Assembly: GCF_009847015.1 (NCBI RefSeq)
Contig: NZ_WVEM01000005.1
Coordinates: forward strand, 1-64,000
Reading direction: 5' to 3'
Length of the DNA: 64,000 nt
DNA from: Sunxiuqinia indica
GTDB taxonomy: Bacteria; Bacteroidota; Bacteroidia; Bacteroidales; Prolixibacteraceae
Position numbers and translations under genes: made by a program. How positions within the stretch are numbered: position 1 is the stretch's first letter; each line of letters opens with the position of its first letter. Positions 26,331-35,639 of this stretch are shown here, piece after piece. The notes beneath the pieces are model-generated. The model was not told the DNA's origin. It was given only the letters and a program-made list of their open reading frames with translations, and ran no database searches.

Positions 26331-27812
26331 TTATAATCGGTTATACCTTTTCGTTAACTCTTTCAAGTATTCCTTTTTCGAGCTTTTTAACTGTTCCCAC
26401 TTAAAACGCCATTCCCAGTTTCCAACTGCAGTTCCCGGAACGTTCATGCGGCCTTTCGAATCAAGAGCCAACAAATCCTGCATCGGAACAATTGCCATCC
26501 TTGCAACCGACGCCCATGCCGCTTCAATAATCCGATCCGGCAATTTTGCGACTCCCTCATTAAAATAGCATTTAAGATTCTGGCGCTCGTCAATAGTGGC
26601 AGATTTTATCCATCCTAATGTTGTATCATTATCATGCGTCCCGGTGTAAACCACAAAGTTTTCACCAAAATTATGAGGTAAATGTTCGTTTGTCTCGTCC
26701 GACGCATAAGCAAATTGAAGGACTTTCATTCCTGCTAATTCAAATTCATCCCGAAGATTTTCAACTTCAGGAGTAATAACCCCCAAATCTTCGGCAATAA
26801 CAGGCAGTTCTCCAATTTGAGATTTCAGGAGTTTCATCAATTCAAGACCTTTTGCCGGAACCCATTCGCCCTTTATAGCTGTTTTCTCGCCGGCTTTTAC
26901 TGACCAAAATGACTCCAAACCACGAAAATGGTCAATCCGGATTAAATCATACATTTTAAAGCTGAAATGCAAACGTGCAATCCACCAGTCGAAATCGCGT
27001 TCAGCCAATCGCTCCCAGTCAAATACCGGATTGCCCCACAGCTGACCTGTCTCACTGAAATAATCTGGCGGTACTCCTCCAACATGAGTTGGTTTACCCT
27101 TATCATCTAAAAGAAAGATATCCTGATTTCCCCATACGTCTGCACTATCGAGCGATACATACAAAGGCATGTCGCCAAATAACTGCACGCCATGATTGTT
27201 CGCATATTTCTTCAAATCAAACCATTGTTTGAAGAATATAAATTGAATAAAACGTTGGTAATTGATTGCCTCAGCGAACTCAAGGTGAGCCTTGTCAACA
27301 GCAAGCTGATCTCGTTGTTTTATCGGCTTTTTCCATTTATTCCAGATCAAGTCCGGCTCCTGTTCTTTCAAAGACTGGAAAAGAGAATAATCATCTAACC
27401 ACCACGAGTGCTCGCCCAAAAAATTGAAGTAATCCTCTTTGTACAGATCAAATTTCTCATTGAACCGCTTAAAAGCCTTTTTCAACAAGGCAGTTTTAAC
27501 CGGAGCAACTTGCTCGTATTCCACCTTTTTATCCGAAAACTCGGTCAATTTATCAAGCTCACTTTTCCTCAATAAATTATCTTTTACCAATCGATCCACT
27601 CCAATCAGCAGGTCACTGCCGGCAAATGCTGAATAACTCTGATAGGGCGAATTTCCGAATCCTGTCGGTCCCAGTGGCAAAATCTGCCAAAGTTTTTGAT
27701 CTGTCTCTCTCAAGAAATCCACAAAAGCATATGCTTCTTCTCCTAAGGTTCCAACTCCGTATTTTCCAGGCAACGAACTGATATGTAATAAAATCCCACT
27801 GCTTCGCGTCAT
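26331..27812 (-). CDS. malQ: 4-alpha-glucanotransferase (amylomaltase, GH77)
   Basis: Transfers alpha-1,4-glucan segments between maltodextrins; cytoplasmic, 493 residues. Start ATG 27812 (MTRSSGILLHISSLPGKYGVGTLG) is the usual GH77 beginning, and a -7 box lies just upstream; the longer frame to 27947 has no support. Catalytic residues are visible: nucleophile Asp in LIRIDHFRGLESFW, acid/base Glu in PVIAEDLGVITPEV, third Asp in YTGTHDNDTTLGW. GDMPLYVSLDSADVWGNQDIFLLD and GGVPPDYFSETGQLWGNPVF form the substrate loops. It acts in maltodextrin/glycogen turnover. Confidence 0.95.
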   Translation of the reverse strand: MTRSSGILLHISSLPGKYGVGTLGEEAYAFVDFLRETDQKLWQILPLGPTGFGNSPYQSYSAFAGSDLLIGVDRLVKDNLLRKSELDKLTEFSDKKVEYEQVAPVKTALLKKAFKRFNEKFDLYKEDYFNFLGEHSWWLDDYSLFQSLKEQEPDLIWNKWKKPIKQRDQLAVDKAHLEFAEAINYQRFIQFIFFKQWFDLKKYANNHGVQLFGDMPLYVSLDSADVWGNQDIFLLDDKGKPTHVGGVPPDYFSETGQLWGNPVFDWERLAERDFDWWIARLHFSFKMYDLIRIDHFRGLESFWSVKAGEKTAIKGEWVPAKGLELMKLLKSQIGELPVIAEDLGVITPEVENLRDEFELAGMKVLQFAYASDETNEHLPHNFGENFVVYTGTHDNDTTLGWIKSATIDERQNLKCYFNEGVAKLPDRIIEAAWASVARMAIVPMQDLLALDSKGRMNVPGTAVGNWEWRFKWEQLKSSKKEYLKELTKRYNRL

Positions 27813-27841
27813 ATTACTTCTGACTTTTTTCAAATTAGAGT

Positions 27842-27849
27842 CAAAAATA
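27842..27849 (-). promoter_or_regulatory. -7 box of malQ
   Basis: Minus-strand TATTTTTG, 29 nt upstream of ATG 27812, supporting that start over the ATGs upstream of it. -33 not recognised. Confidence 0.4.
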
Positions 27850-27953
27850 AACCTTTTCTTCTGAACGCTATAGATTTCCATATTAAATCGAAAAGAAATT
27901 ACTGATATTTCCTTTGAAAACGTACCTTTGCGACTAACTAAAAACATGGAGAA

Positions 27954-28787
27954 ATGGCAGCGATTGGTTTAATGAACGAACTGGAAATTGTAAAAGAAGT
28001 TGATTTTGGTATTTATCTCGATGGTGGCCCACATGGAGAGATCCTGATGCCCAAACGCTATGTTCCTGAGGGTTCAAAGCCTGGAGATGTACTGAATGTA
28101 TTCATTTATCTTGACTCCGAAGACCGACTTGTTGCGACCAATGAAACTCCCAAAGCAATGGTGGGCGAGTTTGCCTTGTTGAAAGTCGTTTCTGTAACAA
28201 CTGTTGGGGCATTTTTGGATTGGGGCTTGCCAAAAGATTTACTGGTTCCCTTTCGCGAGCAGCAGCACCCCATGGAAGCCGGGCGTTCGTATTTGGTTTT
28301 CGTTTACTTAGACGATGAAAGTCAACGCATTGCTGCGTCTTCGAAATTGGATAAAAGCGTCGATAATATTCCGGTTGATTATGAAGTAGGTGAGGAAGTA
28401 GACCTAATCATTGCAGGCCAAACCGATTTAGGTTATAAAGCCATCATCGACAACAGCCATTGGGGCATGATTTATAAAAATGAGGTTTTTCAAAACTTAA
28501 AAGTCGGGCAAAAACTAAAAGGATTTATTAAGACCGTTCGCGAAGATGAGAAAATTGACCTCTCGCTTCAAAAAGAAGGCTACGAAAAGATTGATGAGAT
28601 TTCACAGGGAATTTTAAACAAGCTGGCTGCCAACGAAGGTTTTCTTCCACTGACCGATAAAAGTTCACCTGAATTGATTAAAAACACCTTTCAAATCAGC
28701 AAAAAGAATTTTAAAAAAGCCATTGGCGCATTATACAAACACCGTTTGATCAGCCTGGAAGACGATGGCATAAGATTGCTCAAATAA
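27954..28787 (+). CDS. S1-domain RNA-binding protein, CvfB/YitL-like
   Basis: 277 residues, cytoplasmic. Several S1/OB-type units in tandem: residues ~1-65 (GIYLDGGPHGEILMPKRYVPEGSKPGDVLNVFIYLDSEDRLVATN), ~66-140 (VGAFLDWGLPKDLLVPFREQQ) and ~150-215 (DLGYKAIIDNSHWGMIYKNEVFQNLKVGQKLKGFIKTVREDEKIDLSL). A C-terminal winged helix (FQISKKNFKKAIGALYKHRLISLEDDGIRLL) ends it. This is the domain order of CvfB. The role is probably in RNA binding or translation; in staphylococci CvfB affects virulence gene expression. Confidence 0.88.
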   Translation: MAAIGLMNELEIVKEVDFGIYLDGGPHGEILMPKRYVPEGSKPGDVLNVFIYLDSEDRLVATNETPKAMVGEFALLKVVSVTTVGAFLDWGLPKDLLVPFREQQHPMEAGRSYLVFVYLDDESQRIAASSKLDKSVDNIPVDYEVGEEVDLIIAGQTDLGYKAIIDNSHWGMIYKNEVFQNLKVGQKLKGFIKTVREDEKIDLSLQKEGYEKIDEISQGILNKLAANEGFLPLTDKSSPELIKNTFQISKKNFKKAIGALYKHRLISLEDDGIRLLK

Positions 28788-28817
28788 ACAAACAACACCT
28801 GACAACCTCCACTTTTC

Positions 28818-31046
28818 ATGAAACTTTGTATTGCCGAGAAACCTAGTGTCGCCAAAGAAATTGCTCAAATTATTGGAGCAAAAAGTCGGCGCGATGGTTA
28901 TTTCGAAGGAAATGGCTACCAGGTGAGCTGGACCTTTGGCCATTTGTGCACTCTCAAAGAACCGCACGACTACACGGCTCGGTGGAAATATTGGAACATC
29001 AACGAACTACCGATGATTCCCAAACGGTTTGGCATTAAAGTTATTGATGACGAAGGCGTAAAAAAGCAGTTTTCTATTTTAGAAAATTTGATTGGCAAAG
29101 CTGATGAAATTATTAATTGTGGTGATGCCGGACAAGAAGGAGAATTAATCCAGCGCTGGGTGCTGACGAAAGCCGGAAACAAAGCACCCATCAAACGACT
29201 CTGGATTTCATCGCTAACAGAAGAAGCTATTCGCGAAGGTTTTGAAAAGCTGATGCCCTGCGACGACTTTGAAAAGCTATACGAAGCAGGTAGCGCTCGT
29301 GCAATTGGCGACTGGCTTTTGGGTATGAATGCCACCCGACTATACACCTTAAAGTACGGGCAAAACAAACAGGTACTTTCCATCGGCAGAGTACAAACTC
29401 CCACCCTTGCGCTAATTGTAGAGCGACAAATTGAAATTGAAAATTTCAAACCAACACCCTTTTGGGAAATTAAAACCAATTACCGCGATGCCATTTTCGC
29501 CTCAACAACCGGGCGATTTGAAAACAAAGAGGAAGCACAAAAGGTATTGGAAGATATTTCGGAAAAAGATTTACACATCGGCAAAATTGCTACCAAAAAG
29601 AGCAAAGAACACCCGCCACGTTTGTTCGACCTAACCTCATTACAAATTGAATGTAACCGAAAATTAAATCTCAGTGCCGACGAAACCTTGCGGACCATTC
29701 AGTCGCTGTACGAAAAGAAAGTAACCACCTATCCGCGTGTTGACACCACTTTCCTTTCGGACGATATTTATAAAAAAGTTCCCGCCACTTTAAAAAACCT
29801 GAAAGGTTACGAAGAACTGACTCAGCCATTATTAAGTGCCGGCAAAATCCGAAAATCGAAAAAAGTTTTCGACAACAAAAAAATTACTGATCACCACGCT
29901 ATTATTCCAACCGGAGTTTATCGAATTGATTTAGCCGAAGCAGAGCGAAAAGTGTATGACATGGTTGTGAAACGCTTTATCGCTGCCTTTTATCCTGATT
30001 GTGAAATTGCCAACACCACCGTTGAAGCAAGCATCGAAAAACACCAATTTAAAGCAACAGGCAAACTGATTTTGAAACCGGGTTGGCGCGAAGTGTACAA
30101 AAATGATAAAAAAGGAGGCCAGTCGGACGATAATATTCTGCCTGCATTTACCACTGGAGAACACGGACCGCACAAGCCCGAATTACAGGAAAAACAAACC
30201 CAACCACCCAATTACTTTACGGAGGCAACGCTGCTTCGGGCAATGGAAACTGCTGGCAAAAACATGGATGACGACGAATTGCGCGAACTGATGAAAGAAA
30301 ATGGAATCGGCCGTCCATCAACCCGAGCCAACATTATTGAAACGCTTTTTCGCAGGCGATATATTCGCAAAGAACGCAAGCGATTGGTTGCCACACCAAC
30401 AGGCATGGATTTGATCAATACTATTGAAAATGACTTGCTGAAATCGGCCGAATTAACCGGCCAGTGGGAAAAGAAACTTCGTGAAATTGAATCCGGCGAA
30501 TTGGAGATAGCCCAGTTTATGGCCGACCTGAAAAACATGGTAACCGAGGTAATTTGGCAGGTGAAAAAATCGCAAAAAAAGGAAATCACAATTCTTGAAG
30601 ACGAAGAGAAAAAAGCGCAAGCTGAAGAAAAAACCAATACGAAAAAGAAAGCTTCAAGTAAAGCCCCCGATGAACTACCCTGCCCGCAATGCAAAAAAGG
30701 AAAACTCCTAAAAGGAAAATCGGCCTTTGGCTGCTCCGAATGGAATAACGGATGCCACTTTAAGATTCCGTTTCAATGGTTTGACAAAAAACTAACCGAC
30801 AAACAAATTTCAAGCTTGGTTGCCAAAGGTAAAACTCCTCTGATTAAAGGATTCAGCTACGAAGGTTTGAAATTGGATGGCCGACTATTGTTAACTGATG
30901 AGCAATCCGTCCAACTTCACCCTCAAATAAAAGATGACAGCACTTGCCCCAAATGCAACACCGGCAAAATCCTAAAAGGAAAAACAGCCTACGGATGTTC
31001 TAATTTTAGAAATGGATGTGATTTTCGGATTTCGTTTGAAATCTAA
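28818..31046 (+). CDS. topB: DNA topoisomerase III
   Basis: Type IA topoisomerase, 742 residues. Toprim motif: MKLCIAEKPSVAKEIA at the start and NCGDAGQEGELIQRW (Asp-x-Asp-like acidic pair with Glu) near residue 100. The active-site tyrosine is Tyr305 in TYPRVDTTFLSDD. The C-terminus carries two Cys4 zinc-ribbon units (CPQC...CSEWNNGC and CPKC...CSNFRNGC). It decatenates DNA and works with RecQ-type helicases. It starts 30 bp after the S1 protein gene and probably shares its transcript. Full length, so not one of the shorter plasmid TraE forms. Confidence 0.93.
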   Translation: MKLCIAEKPSVAKEIAQIIGAKSRRDGYFEGNGYQVSWTFGHLCTLKEPHDYTARWKYWNINELPMIPKRFGIKVIDDEGVKKQFSILENLIGKADEIINCGDAGQEGELIQRWVLTKAGNKAPIKRLWISSLTEEAIREGFEKLMPCDDFEKLYEAGSARAIGDWLLGMNATRLYTLKYGQNKQVLSIGRVQTPTLALIVERQIEIENFKPTPFWEIKTNYRDAIFASTTGRFENKEEAQKVLEDISEKDLHIGKIATKKSKEHPPRLFDLTSLQIECNRKLNLSADETLRTIQSLYEKKVTTYPRVDTTFLSDDIYKKVPATLKNLKGYEELTQPLLSAGKIRKSKKVFDNKKITDHHAIIPTGVYRIDLAEAERKVYDMVVKRFIAAFYPDCEIANTTVEASIEKHQFKATGKLILKPGWREVYKNDKKGGQSDDNILPAFTTGEHGPHKPELQEKQTQPPNYFTEATLLRAMETAGKNMDDDELRELMKENGIGRPSTRANIIETLFRRRYIRKERKRLVATPTGMDLINTIENDLLKSAELTGQWEKKLREIESGELEIAQFMADLKNMVTEVIWQVKKSQKKEITILEDEEKKAQAEEKTNTKKKASSKAPDELPCPQCKKGKLLKGKSAFGCSEWNNGCHFKIPFQWFDKKLTDKQISSLVAKGKTPLIKGFSYEGLKLDGRLLLTDEQSVQLHPQIKDDSTCPKCNTGKILKGKTAYGCSNFRNGCDFRISFEI

Positions 31047-31089
31047 GCAACTTTCGATACTCTCTTCTGGGAAATAAGCAGCCACAAGA

Positions 31090-33090
31090 TCAGATCTTTT
31101 CGAATACAATCTGCTCATTAAATTTCTTAACAATTGTATCCAAACAATGCTTTAGCGTAGTATATTCATTCGGTTGATAAACAGATTTTTTTAATGTGTA
31201 ACTTGCATTCGCTTCAATCAATTCGTCTTCATTTTTGAACTTGATTTCAATATCTACCAGATCATCACCAAAATGGTAATCGTCAGGAAGTGAATTTAAT
31301 TGATAGCCTGAAGGAATTTCAATTATTGAATTATATTTCTCCGTTTTCGAATAGATAAAATCAACCGGGTATGAGCGTGTTTTCTGTTTCAATTTATTCT
31401 CTCTAATCGGGAAATTCAAGAATGGTGAAACCACCAGTTTATTTCCCAATTGCTCGATAGGAAATTCGCTGTCAAATGAGATGACATAAGGCTTTCTGTT
31501 CCGATCAAAATTGAAACAACTCACCATATTGACTTTTGAAAAACCACGCTTTAACAGATACTCCCTTATTTTCGCAGTATCGTTTTGAAAAGAGTTCTTA
31601 TACCAAAATGACTCAAATACGGAGGTATTAATTGAAACAGATGCCTCGCCAACAAAATGGTTAGCATCGATCTTAATCCGAATATTCTTACTGTCAATTG
31701 AATTTTTATGATTAACTAAACTAATCCAAACAGGCTCTTCGTCATCGACCAATAATCCCTTTTCGTTTATACAACGTGGAGGTATTTCATTATAGGCAAT
31801 CAGGTCATTTGTTCCATCTGTTAAATAGGATTTATTATCAATCTTCACCAACACGACAACGTAGTTGAAAAAGTATTCAAAAGGGTAGTCAGCCTTTATT
31901 TTTCCATGGTTGCGTGTGCTAATTATTACAGGATCAGCATCGACCCCAGCCGTACGAAGTAACGCAAGTAAATACAAGTTTATATCTGCATTATTTCCAG
32001 ATTTCTCATTGAGTAGTTGCTTCGAATTCTTCGACGCATACTTAGAATTAATCTGATTCCAACTGTAATGAGATCTGACAAACTCAATAATAGCAATGCT
32101 CTTTTCGGTCTGGCTCATCCCGTTCAAGTCTATTTCAGATTCCAAAACTTTCTTTGCCGATCGGGTACAACTTTTTACGTATTTACCAAAATCTTCATGC
32201 TTATTAAGGCTTTCACATAGGCCGGGCCATGTCGTCATAATTTCCTTTGTCCCACCCGTTGGATAATAAATATTGGAAAGTTGAAAATCAACCTTCATAA
32301 TATAATCATCAACCGAAGTGATATATGATTCATCGTTAAATGCTGGAACATTCTTCATTGCAAACGTGTGAACTAAGTCGTGAAAGACCACCCCACTTCC
32401 AATATTCTGCCCATAATTCTGAACGATCTTGCCAAAAGTTCTTTCGGAACGATCCTCCTCTGAAAGTCGATAATCAAAATGCTTTATTCCCTGAGCTAAA
32501 AAAGCGTATTTGTAAAAAGGAATCATACTCACTTGATATACACTAAAGATTGTGGGAATGCTGGTTTGAAAGACCCAACCCGGAAGGTTAAAAAGAAATG
32601 GAGTCTCCACAACATACTTATACTCAATAATTGATCCAACTTTCACATCTGGAAATGTAAATTTTTGGCGATACCAATTGTTGTTTTTCTTTTCTTCATA
32701 AACTAAGTTTTGATCCAATTTTGCTCTTGTCAAGCTTCCATCTTCCAAGTTATAAGTATAAGCTTCAATAGATACGACCTCTTCTGTCTTTCCAAAACCA
32801 TCTTGATAATACGGGATAGCTATTTCAGCATAATCAATCCCTGCTTCTTTTAGTATTTTAATCCGTTTTGTTCTTGTAAAACGGATATCATAACCTCCTT
32901 CATCCGTATCAAAAAATATAGATTTCCCTTGATCAAAAAGAATTACAGCCGGCGCTTCCGGGTCTTTGTCATAGGTTTTAAGATCCCACTCTTCTTTGCT
33001 AATAACTCCAAAATCGCGTGAATACTCTTGAGCATGACTAACGCTGGGTTCGATTAAAATCAGAAAGAGAAAAAGATAAAATATTTTCAT
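31090..33090 (-). CDS. DUF3857 / transglutaminase-like protein, catalytic cysteine lost
   Basis: 666 residues with signal peptide (MKIFYLFLFLILIEPSVSHA), an N-terminal DUF3857 domain (residues ~50-210) and a transglutaminase-core region. The place of the catalytic Cys reads EKSGNNADINLYLLALLRTAGVDAD, with Asn where the paralogue has Cys, and the His position reads FNYVVVLV with Tyr. Classical transglutaminase or protease activity is therefore not expected. The ATG abuts the stop codon of the upstream paralogue with no spacer (TAAATG), so the two are translationally coupled. Probably exported; role unknown. Confidence 0.8.
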   Translation of the reverse strand: MKIFYLFLFLILIEPSVSHAQEYSRDFGVISKEEWDLKTYDKDPEAPAVILFDQGKSIFFDTDEGGYDIRFTRTKRIKILKEAGIDYAEIAIPYYQDGFGKTEEVVSIEAYTYNLEDGSLTRAKLDQNLVYEEKKNNNWYRQKFTFPDVKVGSIIEYKYVVETPFLFNLPGWVFQTSIPTIFSVYQVSMIPFYKYAFLAQGIKHFDYRLSEEDRSERTFGKIVQNYGQNIGSGVVFHDLVHTFAMKNVPAFNDESYITSVDDYIMKVDFQLSNIYYPTGGTKEIMTTWPGLCESLNKHEDFGKYVKSCTRSAKKVLESEIDLNGMSQTEKSIAIIEFVRSHYSWNQINSKYASKNSKQLLNEKSGNNADINLYLLALLRTAGVDADPVIISTRNHGKIKADYPFEYFFNYVVVLVKIDNKSYLTDGTNDLIAYNEIPPRCINEKGLLVDDEEPVWISLVNHKNSIDSKNIRIKIDANHFVGEASVSINTSVFESFWYKNSFQNDTAKIREYLLKRGFSKVNMVSCFNFDRNRKPYVISFDSEFPIEQLGNKLVVSPFLNFPIRENKLKQKTRSYPVDFIYSKTEKYNSIIEIPSGYQLNSLPDDYHFGDDLVDIEIKFKNEDELIEANASYTLKKSVYQPNEYTTLKHCLDTIVKKFNEQIVFEKI

Positions 33091-34950
33091 TTAATTTGGA
33101 TTTAATACAATTGCAGACCGGTGTTGAACATCTTTTATCGAATCAAAAAAAGCATATATCTCAGAATATCGATCTAATGGGTAATCCCCATCGTATAACT
33201 GAAAACGACGGGTAAAAAACAATGCGCTATCTTTTTGTAAATAATGCTCTTCGTAACAGCCAAAATCAGATTTCAGCAGAACACTTTTGGAGAATTCAAC
33301 TTTGTAATCGTCGTAAAACGGTAAATAATAAATAATTGAATCCAATCTATTAATTGGAAATGTTATTCTCACCGGACTCTTTCGGTCGTCTGGCTTCTTA
33401 ATATCCGGCATTCTTAAGGTTTTTGGATTCAGAACAATCATACCGCTAATAGTTCTAAATTGGTCTTTCACCTGCATCTCAACATCTAACCACATTGAAG
33501 CGGAATCGCGGTTTTCCTGCGAGAATTTCCAATCTTCAATCTGAAAGTTTCGGAGTGGGATCGATTCCTCTATATAATTCTTCTGATCTTCCTTACTTCT
33601 ACTCGTCTGATAATACTTACATGTCTCGAAATCATCCCCTCTTAATTTTTCAGAAACTTTAGCAGTTCCAGTTCCTTCTAAATTTAAGTTGAATGTACAG
33701 GTAGTTGTTCTCAAAACGTCTGCCTGACTTAATGTTGGAGTTTTTACAAGTTCGCTTTTCTCTCCATTTACAAGAAGTCCGTATCTGTTTTGAGTGAAAG
33801 TTCCTAAGTAATCAAAAGGCAAATAACTGGCCGTATTTTCCAACCATATCGTATCTCCCTGAAGGGGCACCACAAGAATAACATGATTAAACTGTTGACC
33901 GGGATAAGCCTGATTAATCCTTACAGGATTCTCACCGGAGTATATTTTTGTATAGAAAGAAGGAATGCCAACATGGTTTAAAAGTGCTTTCAGGTATATG
34001 GTCAGCGCCTTACAATCTCCATATCCGTTTTCGCATACATACGAAGCGGAATAGGGCTTTAATCCTCCTTCATCAACAAAAACGCCAATATACCGGGTAT
34101 TATCTTGAAGATAATGGTATAGCGTCTTGATAATCTCTTTCGGATCTTTGATCCCCGATGTCAAGCGATCAATTTTCAATTGCTCACTCGGTGGAAGTAC
34201 ATCCAAACCATCATTCATCTGATCTTGCCAGATGCCATACGACTGCCACCTATCAAAGCTTCCTTTCAATTCGTAGTTAAATACATTGGGGATTAGAATC
34301 ACATGTGGAACAGTTTCTTGACCGGGAGGCGAAAAATATTCACTTTTGAATGAGCTGATATCACTCTTCTGCCATTTTAAACGGGTGGCATTCTTCAATT
34401 TTTCCTCTCTAAAGATAAACCCACCGATCGTGTCAATTCTCATTGAAAAACCATCAGGCACCTCAACTTCCAAAGTCGCGTTGTGCGTGAAGACCTTTGC
34501 ATTGACGCCTGGATACCACTTAGCAATATATAAAAACCGATCAGTAATTCTTTGGTAGCTATATTTTATTTGGTATGGATAAGCATCCCATTTCAGCTCA
34601 AACTCTTTTATAAAGTCATCTTCATAAAATGCTCCTCTAGCAATATCACTTCGTGTCGTAATCTCGTGGTTCCTTAATTTTCGAATAATGTTCCCATTCA
34701 GGTCCATGACAACCGCTTCCAGTATCTCCAGTTTGTCATTTTTATCAAATGGAATTTTTATATCTGCGATCCAATTGGATCGTTTATCGTTAATCTGAAT
34801 CAAGAATGACTCTTTTTTAACTAATTTGTTTGATTTTACTTGTATGGAAGTCGTATAGTCTAGCACTTCACATTCAGACTGCGACCAACATAATGTGCAA
34901 CCAAAAAATACAAGCAATACTGACAGATAAATTTTCGGGATTGTAATCAT
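33091..34950 (-). CDS. DUF3857 / transglutaminase-like protein, cysteine retained
   Basis: 619 residues with signal peptide ending at about residue 23 (VFFGCTLCWSQS; a lipobox is also possible at LVFFGC). DUF3857 covers ~50-220. The transglutaminase core contains VCENGYGDCKALTIYLKALLNHVGI with the Cys, and QQFNHVILVVPL with the His; the Asp position reads WLENTASY and is not canonical. The C-terminal beta domain (~480-619) is uncharacterised. It is first in a two-gene operon with the paralogue at 31090. Such proteins are exported in Bacteroidota and their substrates are unknown. Confidence 0.8.
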   Translation of the reverse strand: MITIPKIYLSVLLVFFGCTLCWSQSECEVLDYTTSIQVKSNKLVKKESFLIQINDKRSNWIADIKIPFDKNDKLEILEAVVMDLNGNIIRKLRNHEITTRSDIARGAFYEDDFIKEFELKWDAYPYQIKYSYQRITDRFLYIAKWYPGVNAKVFTHNATLEVEVPDGFSMRIDTIGGFIFREEKLKNATRLKWQKSDISSFKSEYFSPPGQETVPHVILIPNVFNYELKGSFDRWQSYGIWQDQMNDGLDVLPPSEQLKIDRLTSGIKDPKEIIKTLYHYLQDNTRYIGVFVDEGGLKPYSASYVCENGYGDCKALTIYLKALLNHVGIPSFYTKIYSGENPVRINQAYPGQQFNHVILVVPLQGDTIWLENTASYLPFDYLGTFTQNRYGLLVNGEKSELVKTPTLSQADVLRTTTCTFNLNLEGTGTAKVSEKLRGDDFETCKYYQTSRSKEDQKNYIEESIPLRNFQIEDWKFSQENRDSASMWLDVEMQVKDQFRTISGMIVLNPKTLRMPDIKKPDDRKSPVRITFPINRLDSIIYYLPFYDDYKVEFSKSVLLKSDFGCYEEHYLQKDSALFFTRRFQLYDGDYPLDRYSEIYAFFDSIKDVQHRSAIVLNPN

Positions 34951-35162
34951 TTAAAAGAATGCCGATTTTGATTTCACACTCCTAATTTACATATGATCTT
35001 AGATATTCCAAATGCCTAACTATATAATTTTACTAAATAAATAATTTTTAGACTAATTTGAACTCATTCTAATTAATGATTTCAAAGATTCAATTCATCA
35101 TTACAAAGGATTCAATGAGGCTTCCAGTGCCTTTCAAGGTCAGATGATTTCGGTTTCAACCA

Positions 35163-35196
35163 CATAAAAAAATACAGAGGTTTAATAAACCTCCGT
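35163..35196 (-). terminator. Intrinsic terminator behind the aminotransferase remnant
   Basis: Minus-strand stem ACGGAGGTTT / AAACCTCTGT (one G-U pair, 3-nt loop) followed by a T7 run. It sits 12 bp beyond the stop codon of the left aminotransferase fragment and looks like that gene's original terminator. Confidence 0.75.
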
Positions 35197-35207
35197 ATCC
35201 CATATAC

Positions 35208-35389
35208 TCAGACAACTATTTCTTGCACTGTTTTTATCATCTCCTCAGCCATAATTTTCACGCCTTTTTCGATATTCGGGAATTCAGCATTTGTAAAATT
35301 CATTCGAATGTGTTGACTACCTTCTCCATTCGTAAAAAACGAGTTGCCGGGGACAAAAACGACGCCTCTTTTCATCGTGCGTTTAATCA
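35208..35389 (-). pseudogene. 3' fragment of the PLP aminotransferase gene
   Basis: The last ~60 codons of an aminotransferase are preserved in frame. 35237-35389 matches 46220-46372 (the intact gene) at 151 of 153 bases, and both differences are synonymous Phe codons. It encodes ...KIMAEEM like the intact copy, then IKTVQEIVV and a TGA stop at 35208-35210, where the intact gene ends KS-stop. Nothing of the gene lies upstream of 35389. It is not expressed as a protein by itself, and it is best explained as the original 3' end of the gene, cut off by the intervening block. Confidence 0.8.
35237..35389. repeat. 153-bp direct repeat, left copy
   Basis: Same orientation as 46220-46372, 10,983 bp apart. 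The only differences are at 35334 (A vs G at 46317) and 35355 (A vs G at 46338). Confidence 0.95.
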
Positions 35390-35639
35390 GCCTACCTCAG
35401 TCTTTCTCATTTATATTGCTTTTTGCAAAGACAAGCTATTTTCTGCTTCATCTCGCCACCAGAAGCAAAAAAGCGATTGTCCAAATCAGGTCACTCTCAC
35501 ATACATTCAACCGCTTTATTCTTGATACTGCTGGCTTATTGTTTTTTTCATAATCCTTCAATCGCTGCTCCAGCCTTTCCACTCCAAACATCCGTTCATG
35601 CGCGTACCAATCAACAAATTTTCCATGTTCAGCTTTTCT
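35390..35639 (-). other. Unidentified coding remnant
   Basis: Between the aminotransferase fragment and the GH115 fragment. A minus-strand frame from about 35631 to the TGA at 35448-35450 reads GKFVDWYAHERMFGVERLEQ, RLKDYEKNNKP and then DLIWTIAFLLLVAR, which has real protein character and a hydrophobic end. It has no start of its own and is fused out of frame to GH115. I do not recognise the source gene. Confidence 0.4.
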
